Positions 56,821 through 64,000 of a stretch of 64,000 bases of DNA are shown here, piece after piece. Origin of the DNA: UBA4416 sp040389965 (lineage in GTDB: Bacteria > Bacteroidota > Bacteroidia > B-17B0 > Aurantibacillaceae). The stretch lies in contig JAZJZF010000036.1 of assembly GCA_040389965.1 (NCBI GenBank), positions 22,636 through 86,635 on the forward strand, given 5' to 3'. The translations under genes and the position numbers were made by a program. How positions within the stretch are numbered: position 1 is the stretch's first letter; every line of letters starts with the position of its first letter. The notes below the pieces were generated by a model, which made no database searches, had not been told where the DNA came from, and was given only the letters and a program-made list of their open reading frames with translations.

Positions 56821-57387
56821 ATGAGAAAATTAAAATTACAAATGCAAATGACCATCAACGGATATGTTGGTGGACTAAATGGAAAGAATGACTGGATGAC
56901 ATGGAATCCCGATTCCGAATTTACTGCCTTTCTCGCCTCTCTGCTTGATACCTCAGATACCCTTTTACTTGGTAGAAAAACGGCAGACAGCATTATAAAC
57001 TATTGGGAGGAGGAAGCTGCCAACAACCCTACTCACCCATTTGCAAAGAAAATAGCGGCTCTTCCAAAAATTGTTTTCACAAAGACACTCGACGAGTCAA
57101 AATGGAACAATACCACATTGGCAAAGGGAAATCTCGCAGAAACAATCGCCGATTTAAAAAAACAAAACGGCAAAGACATTATTGTTTTTGGCGGTGCTGA
57201 TTTTGTTTCATCTCTGATAAAAGAAGGACTTATTGACGAGTACCACCTTATAGTCAATCCAACAGCTATGAGTAATGGTATGACTATTTTTAATGCGTTT
57301 GACAGCGTACGTAAATTTACGCCCCTACAGGCAAAGTTATATCCCGGTGGCAAAACTGTTTTGAGCTATAAAGCAAATAATGACTGA
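56821..57387 (+). CDS. Dihydrofolate-reductase-like (RibD C-terminal domain) protein
   Basis: 188 residues in the DHFR/RibD-C fold: LQMQMTINGYVGG, DTLLLGRKTADSI, IVFTKTLDESKWNN, DIIVFGGADFVSSL and DEYHLIVNPTAMSNG. Family members reduce a pterin- or deazaflavin-like substrate with NAD(P)H; most are uncharacterised. No signal peptide. It lies between the T9SS gene and the next cassette; its own attC-like left site is not clear. Confidence 0.85.
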   Translation: MRKLKLQMQMTINGYVGGLNGKNDWMTWNPDSEFTAFLASLLDTSDTLLLGRKTADSIINYWEEEAANNPTHPFAKKIAALPKIVFTKTLDESKWNNTTLAKGNLAETIADLKKQNGKDIIVFGGADFVSSLIKEGLIDEYHLIVNPTAMSNGMTIFNAFDSVRKFTPLQAKLYPGGKTVLSYKANND

Positions 57388-57524
57388 TCAGGTATTTTGC
57401 CCCGGCTCAATGCGGAACGTCAATAGGGTTTCTCCCGAAATAAATCCGGGACAATTCTGAAACATGGCACGCTTCAATGGAACGAAATTTTCAGCATGAG
57501 AATTACACCAAAAGACCTTTGGTT

Positions 57525-57743
57525 ATGGACAGTCTAAATAAATACATAAAATTAAATTTATTCAATGGCGATGCAATAGAGCTCAACGCAACTTCGTATG
57601 ATATTGACTATAAAGAACTAACGAATCAATTAAATAAAATAAGGACAATAGACAATAAGCAAAGGTGCTTAACAACATCTCTAAACTTATATGAGCTAAC
57701 CAAAGGCATTTGCAAAAGCCCATTAAACATTTACCTTTGTTAA
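57525..57743 (+). CDS. Possible small protein ending inside site D
   Basis: 72 residues from ATG 57525 (MDSLNKYIKLNLFNGDAIEL); an upstream ATG at 57477 would give 88 residues. No family recognised. The last 12 residues (GICKSPLNIYLC) are encoded by the recombination site, so the natural stop is probably lost or supplied by the site. A competing short frame begins at 57496. Low confidence. Confidence 0.3.
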   Translation: MDSLNKYIKLNLFNGDAIELNATSYDIDYKELTNQLNKIRTIDNKQRCLTTSLNLYELTKGICKSPLNIYLC

Positions 57744-57807
57744 ACGCATTTCGGTAAGACTCAGTCTCAAACCCAAACAGGAATTTAGTTCCAAAACGTG
57801 ATATGCC
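57697..57807 (+). repeat. attC-like site D with embedded promoter
   Basis: CTAACCAAAGG at the left, promoter TTTG (57709-57712), 19-nt spacer, TACCTTTG (57732-57739), CGCATTTCGGTAAG, and the right end GTGATATGCC (57798-57807). The right part matches site B in CATTTCGGTA only; the rest has diverged. Confidence 0.6.
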
Positions 57808-57850
57808 ATTTTAGGGCGACTGATAACATCCATATATTGACAAAACATTT

Positions 57851-58579
57851 ATGTTTAGACACCAGGGGAAAACCAGAACATTAAAACATAATCTAAACAT
57901 TGCTTCGTTGTTATCATTTGTAGCCGGAATTGTAAATGTAGCCGGTTTCTTAGCGGTTCAACGTTTAACAACAAATGTTACCGGACACTTCGCCTTTTTT
58001 GTAGATGAAATTTTCAAACTCAACTTATGGCAGGGGCTTATTTATTTTCTGTATATTTTCTTTTTCTTCCTGGGTTCATTTGTGTCGAACATGCTTATTG
58101 AAATTGTTTCAAAATCAAATGACAAATTAATTTATATAATCCCTATCATCCTCGAAAGTCTGATCTTATTTTCCGTAGCGGCATTTGGAGAATTCCTGAT
58201 TTCACAAAAGCCCAATCTCCTGGCCTGTTCATTGCTTTTTGCAATGGGATTACAAAATTCACTGGTAACCACCATTTCAAATGCGACCGTTCGTACAACA
58301 CACTTGACAGGACTATTTACAGATTTAGGAATCGAACTCTCTCAATTATTTTTTTACAAACATAAAGACCAAAAAGATAAACTTTACTCTTCAATAAAAT
58401 TACGACTGACCATTATCAGTTTTTTCTTTTTAGGCGGACTTTTAGGAGGTATATGTTATTCGACACTGAACCTTTACGTATTAGTCATTGCCGGAACAAT
58501 TTTACTCATCGGAATAATATATGATGACTTAAAATTAATCATGCAAAAAAGGCACCATAGCGACAAAAACAGCATATAA
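57851..58579 (+). CDS. DUF1275 (YoaK-type) membrane protein
   Basis: 242 residues with five to six membrane helices. DUF1275 features: LLSFVAGIVNVAGFLAV, RLTTNVTGHFAFF, ACSLLFAMGLQNSLVTTISN, VRTTHLTGLFTDLG. The conserved Asn/Thr-rich turns fit a transport or sensing role, which is unproven for the family. The stop TAA overlaps the next site's GCATATAATC, and the ATG follows site D by 43 nt, so the cassette is fully gene-filled. Its promoter is the one in site D. Confidence 0.85.
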   Translation: MFRHQGKTRTLKHNLNIASLLSFVAGIVNVAGFLAVQRLTTNVTGHFAFFVDEIFKLNLWQGLIYFLYIFFFFLGSFVSNMLIEIVSKSNDKLIYIIPIILESLILFSVAAFGEFLISQKPNLLACSLLFAMGLQNSLVTTISNATVRTTHLTGLFTDLGIELSQLFFYKHKDQKDKLYSSIKLRLTIISFFFLGGLLGGICYSTLNLYVLVIAGTILLIGIIYDDLKLIMQKRHHSDKNSI

Positions 58580-58755
58580 TCTAACCTAAATCCGATTTTG
58601 GCATTTGGCCTTAACTTTTTTAAAAGCAATAGACAATTAGTTGATTTTCGCCCCGATGAAAACCGGGGCTTCGTCTTGCAAAAGCCCATTAAACATTTAT
58701 CTTTGTTAGTAGTGTTTTGGCAGGCAGAGGATCCAAAACCGTAAATCTATTCACA
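58572..58755 (+). repeat. attC-like site E with embedded promoter and palindromic insertion
   Basis: GCATATAATC (58572-58581), then ACCTAAATCCGATTTTGGC as in site A, TTG (58676-58678), 19-nt spacer, TATCTTTG (58698-58705). Compared with site A it has an extra about 24-nt block with the stem GCCCCG/CGGGGC (58650-58669) just before the promoter. The right end is degenerate. Confidence 0.7.
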
Positions 58756-58949
58756 ATGGAAAAAAAACAACAAATTTGAAAGACGGAAATTTCTGCAAGG
58801 TGATAGCAGGGACGCACAAAGGCAAATCGGGTTTTGTTCAGGATATCAACACAAGCAAAACAGGACACATGACCATTACGGTTTTACAAAAAGACGGAGT
58901 TAGATTTAAAACCCTCGGAAAAAACGTACTAGTAACAAAAGAGGAATAA
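58756..58949 (+). pseudogene. KOW-like small protein with an A-run frameshift
   Basis: ATG 58756 is followed by GAA and an A8 run, then stops at TGA 58777. The adjacent frame runs on to TAA 58947 and reads as a KOW-like SH3 fold (LKDGNFCKVIAGTHKGKSGF, then VQDINTSKTGHMTITV, FKTLGKNVLVTKEE). One more A restores MEKKTTNLKDGN and a 64-aa protein. KOW modules bind RNA or ribosomal components; the cassette's role is unknown. It is driven by site E's promoter. Confidence 0.65.
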
Positions 58950-59055
58950 CACTATACTATACAGGGTTTAGCATTAGGCGATGGACTCGCAAAATTCAAC
59001 AGTAATTTCAATGGAGCATTAACAATAAATTTAGCTTTTAAGACACTTGACAGAC

Positions 59056-59589
59056 ATGACAGAGACTTTAGCATCAATACACCATGACATTAAAATAGAA
59101 CTGACAGGATGGGACGAACCTAACAATGGTCGTATGTTACATGTCGCTGACCTATACATTAATGGCCAAAATGCTAATGAAACATATTTTAAAGACTGGA
59201 ACCGACTCGACCAAAGACTGGAAAAATATACCATGGACTCAGTCGATGGAAAATTTGTTTTTGTTCCATCAGAATCCGGCGGCTTTTTAATTAATGGACT
59301 GAATTTGGAACAAATAAAATTACCGTACAAAGGTATCTCAACGGTCACTTTTCTGGGCAATTCGTTTCATGACAATTTGCTACTCCTCATTCACTCTGAC
59401 GAAATAATTATAGTTAATTTGTTAAATCATGTTTCAACCAGAGTGCCTTTTCCTGAAGAAAACATTCATTGGGCTGAATTAAATGACAAGAAAGATCTGT
59501 TGGTTACATATTACGACAAAAATTCTCAGACACTAAAAAAAGAAATCTTTGACTTAAAAAAACAAACAACGATTCAAAACGAGCTATAA
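59056..59589 (+). CDS. Hypothetical protein, 177 aa
   Basis: Starts at ATG 59056 (MTETLASIHHDIKIELTGWD) or a TTG nine bases upstream. Mixed beta-rich protein with regular NxNE and strand-turn patterns (GKFVFVPSESGGFLINGLN, NLLLLIHSDEIIIVNLLNH), suggesting a propeller blade or immunity-like fold, but no family is recognised. It is downstream of the KOW-like gene; no convincing attC-like site separates them. Confidence 0.55.
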   Translation: MTETLASIHHDIKIELTGWDEPNNGRMLHVADLYINGQNANETYFKDWNRLDQRLEKYTMDSVDGKFVFVPSESGGFLINGLNLEQIKLPYKGISTVTFLGNSFHDNLLLLIHSDEIIIVNLLNHVSTRVPFPEENIHWAELNDKKDLLVTYYDKNSQTLKKEIFDLKKQTTIQNEL

Positions 59590-59624
59590 CAATACCTAAG
59601 AAAAAACGGGCTGTCCGCAAAGCT

Positions 59625-59655
59625 TTTGCAAATATCCGGAAAGATTTTATCTTTG
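59625..59655 (+). promoter_or_regulatory. Promoter upstream of the 168-aa secreted protein
   Basis: TTTG (59625-59628), 19-nt spacer, TATCTTTG (59648-59655), eight bases before the ATG at 59663. The flanking TTTTGCAAATATCCGG resembles the cassette core only weakly. Confidence 0.65.
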
Positions 59656-59662
59656 TTTAAGT

Positions 59663-60169
59663 ATGAGAAATATAAAAATAACCGCACTTTTCATTTTTAT
59701 TTTAGGTATTACTTATGGGTTTGCACAGAGCAAAAAAGCCATGGTTTTGTCCGTTGAGAAACATAACAATGTTTCTGACGAAAAAAGAATGGAGTTGATT
59801 TCGTTTTTCCAGTCGCGTTCCAATTCTGATTATTATGTCTTTCCCGCTATACCTTCCCGAAAACTAAGAAAGGCCAGGAAAAGGGCATATATTGATAAGA
59901 TGGATGTGCTCCTGCTCATTGACACACAACTTTTTGGACCGGCTAAAAATTTTATTCTTATAGGCAAGAGCGGCGTTTATTTTAAAAACGGCTGGGTATC
60001 TGCCAATCCCGGCAGGCATTTCATTCCGTTTGATGAATTTAAAACAAAAGAAATAAAAATTAAAGGCGACGAAATCGGGATTGGCGATTTGTCGATTGAT
60101 ATTACCGGCAGTTATGCCGAATTAGAATTTATCATGACCTTACTAAAAGACCTTCAATCAAAAGTATAA
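59663..60169 (+). CDS. Secreted PH-like domain protein, unknown
   Basis: 168 residues: signal peptide (MRNIKITALFIFILGITYGF), then a domain with IDTQLFGPAKNFILIGKSGV and YFKNGWVSANPG, the pattern of a PH-like fold known in several bacterial stress proteins (LFGxAKxGxLxTxKGxYxKN). The predicted location is periplasmic, unusual for such a domain. Function unknown. Confidence 0.55.
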   Translation: MRNIKITALFIFILGITYGFAQSKKAMVLSVEKHNNVSDEKRMELISFFQSRSNSDYYVFPAIPSRKLRKARKRAYIDKMDVLLLIDTQLFGPAKNFILIGKSGVYFKNGWVSANPGRHFIPFDEFKTKEIKIKGDEIGIGDLSIDITGSYAELEFIMTLLKDLQSKV

Positions 60170-60189
60170 CCACTTAAACTCCTATAACC

Positions 60190-60543
60190 ATGACAAAAGC
60201 CATTAAACTCTTTACAGTCTTAACAGCAATTATTTTGTTGTATTCATTTACAAATAAGCATACCAATGGATTCATCGGTACCTACGGGGTTTCTGACTCA
60301 GACCCCTCTGAAATTAAACTGACTATTAATCCTGACCATACGTTTTATTACCAGGATTTCAGTAATTCAAATAACAAAATTACAATGAACGGTACATGGA
60401 CCTTAAAAAAGAAAAAACTGGTTTTAAATAGTACTACATCCGGCACAAAATTTCATAATGTCTGGACAATTGATGAAAACGGACAGGTAGCCAAATCGCA
60501 CAAGGGGCTTAGCTTTTACAGGTTATGCAGAATAAGCGGTTAG
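60190..60543 (+). CDS. Secreted lipocalin-like protein
   Basis: 117 residues, with a signal peptide (MTKAIKLFTVLTAIILLYSF) and a small beta-barrel-like domain (GFIGTYGVSDSDPSEIKLTI, NGTWTLKKKKLVLN, HKGLSFYRLCRI). It resembles short lipocalin/NlpE-like secreted proteins of Bacteroidota, ligand unknown. It starts 20 nt after the preceding gene and precedes the hydrolase. Confidence 0.55.
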   Translation: MTKAIKLFTVLTAIILLYSFTNKHTNGFIGTYGVSDSDPSEIKLTINPDHTFYYQDFSNSNNKITMNGTWTLKKKKLVLNSTTSGTKFHNVWTIDENGQVAKSHKGLSFYRLCRISG

Positions 60544-60565
60544 AAAAATACCAAAGCCAGACACT

Positions 60566-61399
60566 GTGAATAAAAGACTCTCTAAATTTCTTAAGATCAT
60601 TGGCATCACGGCTATGCTATTGTATTTAGGGATTTGTGCTTTACTGTATTTCAACCAGGATGAGCTGTTATTTCATCCGCAGCCAACAAGTAAGCAGGAA
60701 ATAGCAGAGATCATTAAAACTTATCCTGAGTTCGACACGCTGTGCTTTACCATGAAAGATGGCAACAGAACCTATGGCTTTATTTCCAAAGACACTCTCC
60801 AAGAAAAGCTGCCACTGGTATTATATTTTGGTGGTAATGCGGAAGAAGTGTCGCATCTGGCTGATTACAAAACATATTTCCCCCATACTATTATGGTCAT
60901 GCTTAATTACAGGGGATTTGGTTTAAGTAAAGGCATCGTCTCCGAAAAAACGATGTTCGGTGATGCTTTAGAAGCATATGACAAATTAATAACAAAGCCT
61001 GAAATAGATGCTGATAAGGTAATTGTTATTGGCAGAAGCATCGGAACAGGCATTGCTACCTATCTATCATCACAACGTAAAACAAAGGCTACTATTTTAA
61101 TTACACCTTACGAAAACATGATTGATGTGGCTTTTGAGAAATACCCTTTTGTTCCGATTGGTTTACTCATTAAGCACCCTTTCGAATCTGACAAATACGC
61201 CAAAACCATTACTACTCCTGTTCTTGCTTTAATTGCAAAAAATGATGAAGTGATTCCTAAACACCACGCCTATAATTTAATGGGAGTATGGAAAGGAAAA
61301 ACAGCCGTTTTAGAAGTGGACGAGGATCACAACTCCATTATGGGCAACGAAGCCGTTTGGCAAAGGATAGAGCTGTTTGTTAAAGAGAATAATAAATAA
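60566..61399 (+). CDS. Alpha/beta hydrolase with N-terminal membrane anchor
   Basis: 277 residues from GTG 60566. One N-terminal hydrophobic helix (LKIIGITAMLLYLGICALLY), then an alpha/beta hydrolase: FGGNAEEVS, LNYRGFGLSKG, nucleophile GRSIG (Ser158), acid in AKNDEVIP and His in DEDHNSIM. It resembles the FSH/BAAT-like hydrolases related to YqkD and to alpha/beta-hydrolase domain 12-17 proteins. Probably membrane-anchored and facing the periplasm. Substrate unknown. Confidence 0.85.
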   Translation: MNKRLSKFLKIIGITAMLLYLGICALLYFNQDELLFHPQPTSKQEIAEIIKTYPEFDTLCFTMKDGNRTYGFISKDTLQEKLPLVLYFGGNAEEVSHLADYKTYFPHTIMVMLNYRGFGLSKGIVSEKTMFGDALEAYDKLITKPEIDADKVIVIGRSIGTGIATYLSSQRKTKATILITPYENMIDVAFEKYPFVPIGLLIKHPFESDKYAKTITTPVLALIAKNDEVIPKHHAYNLMGVWKGKTAVLEVDEDHNSIMGNEAVWQRIELFVKENNK

Positions 61400-61420
61400 T
61401 AACTCTTTCAAAATAACAAA

Positions 61421-62047
61421 CTAATCTGCTTTTTTCCTGTTCTTAAAAAATGTGATCACTACCGGAATAGCCGTAACCACAATTAATCCAACCACAATAT
61501 AGCCTAAGTAATTTTCAGTTTCCGGGAAACGTTTTCCAAGAAAATAAGCAATACTGGCTATACTTCCTATCCAGGCAATTGCTCCTACAATATTGTATAT
61601 TAAAAATAATTTTAAGTCTACTTTAATAACACCAGCCAGCACTGGTGCAAAAGTGCGAATGATTGGGAGAAACCGTCCCATTACCAGGGTTTTACCGCCA
61701 TGTTTTTCGTAAAATGCCTTTGTTGTCTCCAGGTGCTTTCTTCTGAAAAAGAAACTGTCTTTTCGTTTATATAATGCGTCTCCTGCTTTTCTACCGAACC
61801 AATAACCAAACATATTACCCAGTATAGCCGCAGTCATTAACAATAATACTAAAGGAATAAACGAAACATCAAGCAGATCAGGCTTTGTGGCACATAACAA
61901 ACCTGAAATAAAAATGAGGGAATCGCCGGGCAGAAAAAATCCTACCAATAACCCGGTTTCGGCAAATACAACAAATAATAACAACCATAGACCACCATAG
62001 TGAATGATGCTTTGTGGATCGGTTAGTGTTTTAAAGAAATCGAGCAT
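61421..62047 (-). CDS. DedA family membrane protein
   Basis: 208 residues from ATG 62047 (MLDFFKTLTDPQSIIHYGGL). A longer frame to 62155 starts with TTG and would run through a terminator hairpin, so the ATG start is preferred. DedA features: FAETGLLVGFFLPGDSLIF, GNMFGYWFGRKAGDALY, GKTLVMGRFLPIIRTFAPVL (GRFxPxxRT motif) and IAWIGSIASIAYFLGK. Such proteins are linked to membrane lipid flipping and envelope integrity. Confidence 0.92.
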   Translation of the reverse strand: MLDFFKTLTDPQSIIHYGGLWLLLFVVFAETGLLVGFFLPGDSLIFISGLLCATKPDLLDVSFIPLVLLLMTAAILGNMFGYWFGRKAGDALYKRKDSFFFRRKHLETTKAFYEKHGGKTLVMGRFLPIIRTFAPVLAGVIKVDLKLFLIYNIVGAIAWIGSIASIAYFLGKRFPETENYLGYIVVGLIVVTAIPVVITFFKNRKKAD

Positions 62048-62133
62048 AATTGTGCAGAACAAAAATACAAGAATAATGATGATAATTCTATTTAAATAAG
62101 CCCGAGCAGGATCCGTTAATCTGTTCAATCCAT

Positions 62134-62167
62134 AAAAAAGCAGCGCTTTTATCAATAGCGCTGCTTT
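62134..62167 (-). terminator. Terminator of the 525-aa secreted protein
   Basis: Stem AAAGCAGCGC (62137-62146) with GCGCTGCTTT (62158-62167) and a run of six U on the minus strand (62134-62139), 20 nt past the stop at 62187. It rules out the TTG start of the DedA frame. Confidence 0.85.
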
Positions 62168-62186
62168 CAGTTTTACTTTACATTTC

Positions 62187-63764
62187 CTATTTTTTGGATG
62201 CCGATTTTACATTTTTTGATTTATCAGACTTAAATATGGTATAAGAGATAGAAACAAAACCGCCCATATTTATTTTTTTAATATACTCCACATCATCGGG
62301 TTTGGAAGAGTATAAAGTGGTTCCTATACCCGGATATAATTCCGATTTGAGATGATCCACTTCCATTAAAGAAAGCCCACCCGTAATATTGAACTGTCGT
62401 AACTCGCCAAAAAACAGAGATCCGCCTACAAAATATACAGGTTTCGATTTTTTCCCAATAGCTATCCCCACACCTGTTGATATTCCTATTCCGAAACCGG
62501 GGATTAGTTTTGTTCCGATATTACCAAAAGCTGCTATACCTATTGGCGCGCCCGCTTTACCTGTAGAAACTAATTTATATTGCGCCGAATCAGTAATAAT
62601 GCCATTGGCATTAGCTTGTTGTTGCCAACCATACGTTTCTGTTCTAAGCTTCTCTCCAATTCCTACAAAAGGTCCGGAGCTGAAACTAACAAACCATTTA
62701 CCTTTTACAAAAAGGTCTACACTTAACGAATCATTATATAGAGGCATAATGCTCCATTTCTTAATCAAACTCGAATCTGCAGGCGTAATATTTAAACCTA
62801 TTGTAAGTTTATTACCTTTAGGAAATATAGGTGGCGAATTATAAGAAAAATGATCTGCATTCAGATTATTATTAAATAAAATAATCTTCATAAGTTCCTG
62901 TTCTGTTATTTTTGATATAAGTGCCCATAATTTATCCAAATTAGTCTGAGATAGATTTAGTGTTTTAATGGTTTTATCTGTGTCTTCGTTACCACATGCC
63001 AGTTCATTTATTTTTTTCTGAATTTTTAGTTTTTCGGCAGGGGTTGCTTTAGCAATCTCTCCTTCTAGCTTCTTTTTCTCCTCTTTGCATTTATTTATTT
63101 CCGCGCCGCGTTTTTGCGCATCTGCAATACCATTGTTTAATTCTTCTTCATATTCATAATAATCCATTTTCAGCTTTAACAGTTTACTGCTTAAGGAATC
63201 ATAATCAATTTTACCCTTACTATTATCGCAACAAGGCATTATATTGGGACAATACTGATAGGCATTTAATTGGGTAGCTAATAGCTTATTATATTCTTTC
63301 ATAAATTCCTCAATCGAAGATTTAAGTTTAGGAGGATTATTCTTATCAGTGATTCCATGCGAAATATCTTTATTTAAACCATCTATTAAAGAATTCAGAT
63401 AACTTCCGTCTCCTAAAAACAATTGTTTAAAAAGAGCAGGTGGTTCGCTTCCAAAATCTATATTATCGACAGTAAATCCTACGTTATACATATACCGATT
63501 GATATTTATAACTTTTACTTTAAACTGTTCATTATTCCTGATCCTTAAATCCTTTAAATTGAAAACCGGAACGGTATCTCTTCCCTCCTTTTTATAAAAA
63601 AATTGCTTGCATTTAAAATCATAAATAAGAACAGTACTATCCTTACATTCATTACATCCATGATAGTAATTAGTAACTATTGGACGCTTGTTTTGGCCCG
63701 TCATGTTACTATACATTACGGCAAGCATTATTAAACAGGCGGATTTAAATAAATTTGGTTTCAT
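62187..63764 (-). CDS. Secreted protein with coiled coil and beta-rich C-terminus
   Basis: 525 residues. Signal peptide (MKPNLFKSACLIMLAVMYSN, cut near TGQ), a Cys pair (HGCNECKDS) after it, a coiled coil (about 195-275, EINKCKEEKKKLEGEIAKAT) and a Gly-rich beta-strand C-terminus (about 380-525; GFGIGISTGVGIAIGKKSKP, SLFFGELRQFNITGGLSLME) typical of outer-membrane strands. No family is recognised. It is probably an outer-membrane or envelope protein. Confidence 0.65.
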   Translation of the reverse strand: MKPNLFKSACLIMLAVMYSNMTGQNKRPIVTNYYHGCNECKDSTVLIYDFKCKQFFYKKEGRDTVPVFNLKDLRIRNNEQFKVKVININRYMYNVGFTVDNIDFGSEPPALFKQLFLGDGSYLNSLIDGLNKDISHGITDKNNPPKLKSSIEEFMKEYNKLLATQLNAYQYCPNIMPCCDNSKGKIDYDSLSSKLLKLKMDYYEYEEELNNGIADAQKRGAEINKCKEEKKKLEGEIAKATPAEKLKIQKKINELACGNEDTDKTIKTLNLSQTNLDKLWALISKITEQELMKIILFNNNLNADHFSYNSPPIFPKGNKLTIGLNITPADSSLIKKWSIMPLYNDSLSVDLFVKGKWFVSFSSGPFVGIGEKLRTETYGWQQQANANGIITDSAQYKLVSTGKAGAPIGIAAFGNIGTKLIPGFGIGISTGVGIAIGKKSKPVYFVGGSLFFGELRQFNITGGLSLMEVDHLKSELYPGIGTTLYSSKPDDVEYIKKINMGGFVSISYTIFKSDKSKNVKSASKK

Positions 63765-63989
63765 ATAAATAAATTTTCAATTACCTACTCTATTCAGGAT
63801 TTTCGGCTTACTCCTTATACATAAAAGACATTACAAATATGCTGTGATGAATGGCCATGATACAAGGGGAGTATATGAAAACCAGGGAGGGTGTTTTTCC
63901 CGGATCCCTTACCGTGGATAATACAGAGCATATTATTTTGAGAATGAGGGTTTTAAACCCACATTTGTATAAACTAAAAAACATTATTT

Positions 63990-64000
63990 ATGAAAACAGT
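63990..64000 (+). CDS. Possible start of a plus-strand gene (3' partial)
   Basis: ATGAAAACAGT at the window edge, following an AT-rich leader, looks like a typical Bacteroidota start (MKT). Too short to identify. Confidence 0.2.

Larger units (their letters stand above)
48957..58755 (+). mobile_element. Integron-like cassette array without integrase (attC-like sites)
   Basis: Genes in one orientation are separated by related sites (49918, 52894, 53051, 53868, 54448, 57697, 58572). Each site has imperfect inverted-repeat ends built from AAC/GTT cores (GCC...TATAAC with GTTATACGGC; ACCGCATAAC with GTTATG...AGCGG). Cassette ends are complementary to each other: the HD/ATPase cassette runs from GTTAGCGGTAATG (50060) to CACTACCGCTAAC (52894), 12 of 13 bases complementary. 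The cores do not fit the strict attC consensus GTTRRRY. Several sites share a forward promoter. No integrase gene is in the window, so mobilisation in trans is inferred. The minus-strand gene at 54577 interrupts the array, and the end at 58755 is approximate. Confidence 0.65.

Noticed and set aside
48957..58755. Classical class 1-type integron
   Set aside because: No integrase gene or attI is present, and the site cores do not fit GTTRRRY.
62048..62155. N-terminal extension of the DedA protein to a TTG start
   Set aside because: It reads through a strong terminator hairpin, and ATG 62047 gives the usual family length.

Overview
The window looks like a chromosomal stretch of an environmental member of the Bacteroidota. 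It carries type IX secretion system (T9SS) substrates with type A and type B C-terminal sorting domains, PorP/SprF and OmpA-type partner proteins, many LytTR regulators with LytS-type kinases, promoters of the TTG-N19-TAnnTTTG form, no clear Shine-Dalgarno sites, and a zapA-rny pair. A run of ten Ns at 33092-33101, with divergent copies of the same stretch on both sides, shows this is a scaffold. Linkage across that point is not proven.

Layout. 1-4.1 kb: end of a vWA/beta-propeller gene set resembling MoxR-vWA-beta-propeller systems. 4.1-6.3 kb: a stand-alone LytTR regulator and a decayed porP/OmpA-type gene pair. 6.8-16.4 kb: three LytS-type histidine kinases (two TPR-type, one with a reg_prop propeller) and two LytTR response regulators, all on the minus strand. 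One kinase has lost its phospho-acceptor histidine. 16.7-18.4 kb: cold-shock protein and a DUF3050 protein. 18.6-27.3 kb: a giant T9SS type B secreted protein with its PorP/SprF and OmpA/PD40 partners. 27.9-33.4 kb: UbiA-like membrane protein, alpha/beta hydrolase, OmpA/thrombospondin-3 protein, RmlD-like reductase, uracil-DNA glycosylase. 33.5-44.3 kb: T9SS type A protein, LRR protein, ribF, a vWA-like secreted protein, pheS, TPR protein, TPR-SpoIIE phosphatase, M23 peptidase. 44.5-48.8 kb: coiled-coil protein, zapA, rny.

48.9-59.6 kb is the accessory part. Short genes, nearly all on the plus strand, are separated by related 110-180 bp sites. The ends of these sites are imperfect inverted repeats (for example GTTATACGGC with ACCGCATAAC), and the two ends of an individual cassette are complementary to each other, as in integron cassettes with attC sites. 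No integrase gene is present. At least four sites carry a forward promoter with an identical 19-nt spacer just before the next gene, so each cassette could bring its own promoter. The cargo is a TIR protein followed by an HD plus GHKL/HSP90-like ATPase (a candidate defence pair, with the ATPase gene frameshifted), small lipoproteins, a DUF1275 membrane protein and a KOW-like protein. Two of the small genes carry one-base frameshifts at or near homopolymer runs. A minus-strand T9SS type A protein interrupts the array.

59.6-64 kb: small secreted proteins, an alpha/beta hydrolase, a DedA protein and a secreted coiled-coil/outer-membrane-like protein. I saw no rRNA, tRNA, CRISPR array, transposase, integrase or phage gene. 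Coordinates and motif matches were read by eye, and family names are from recognition, not searches.
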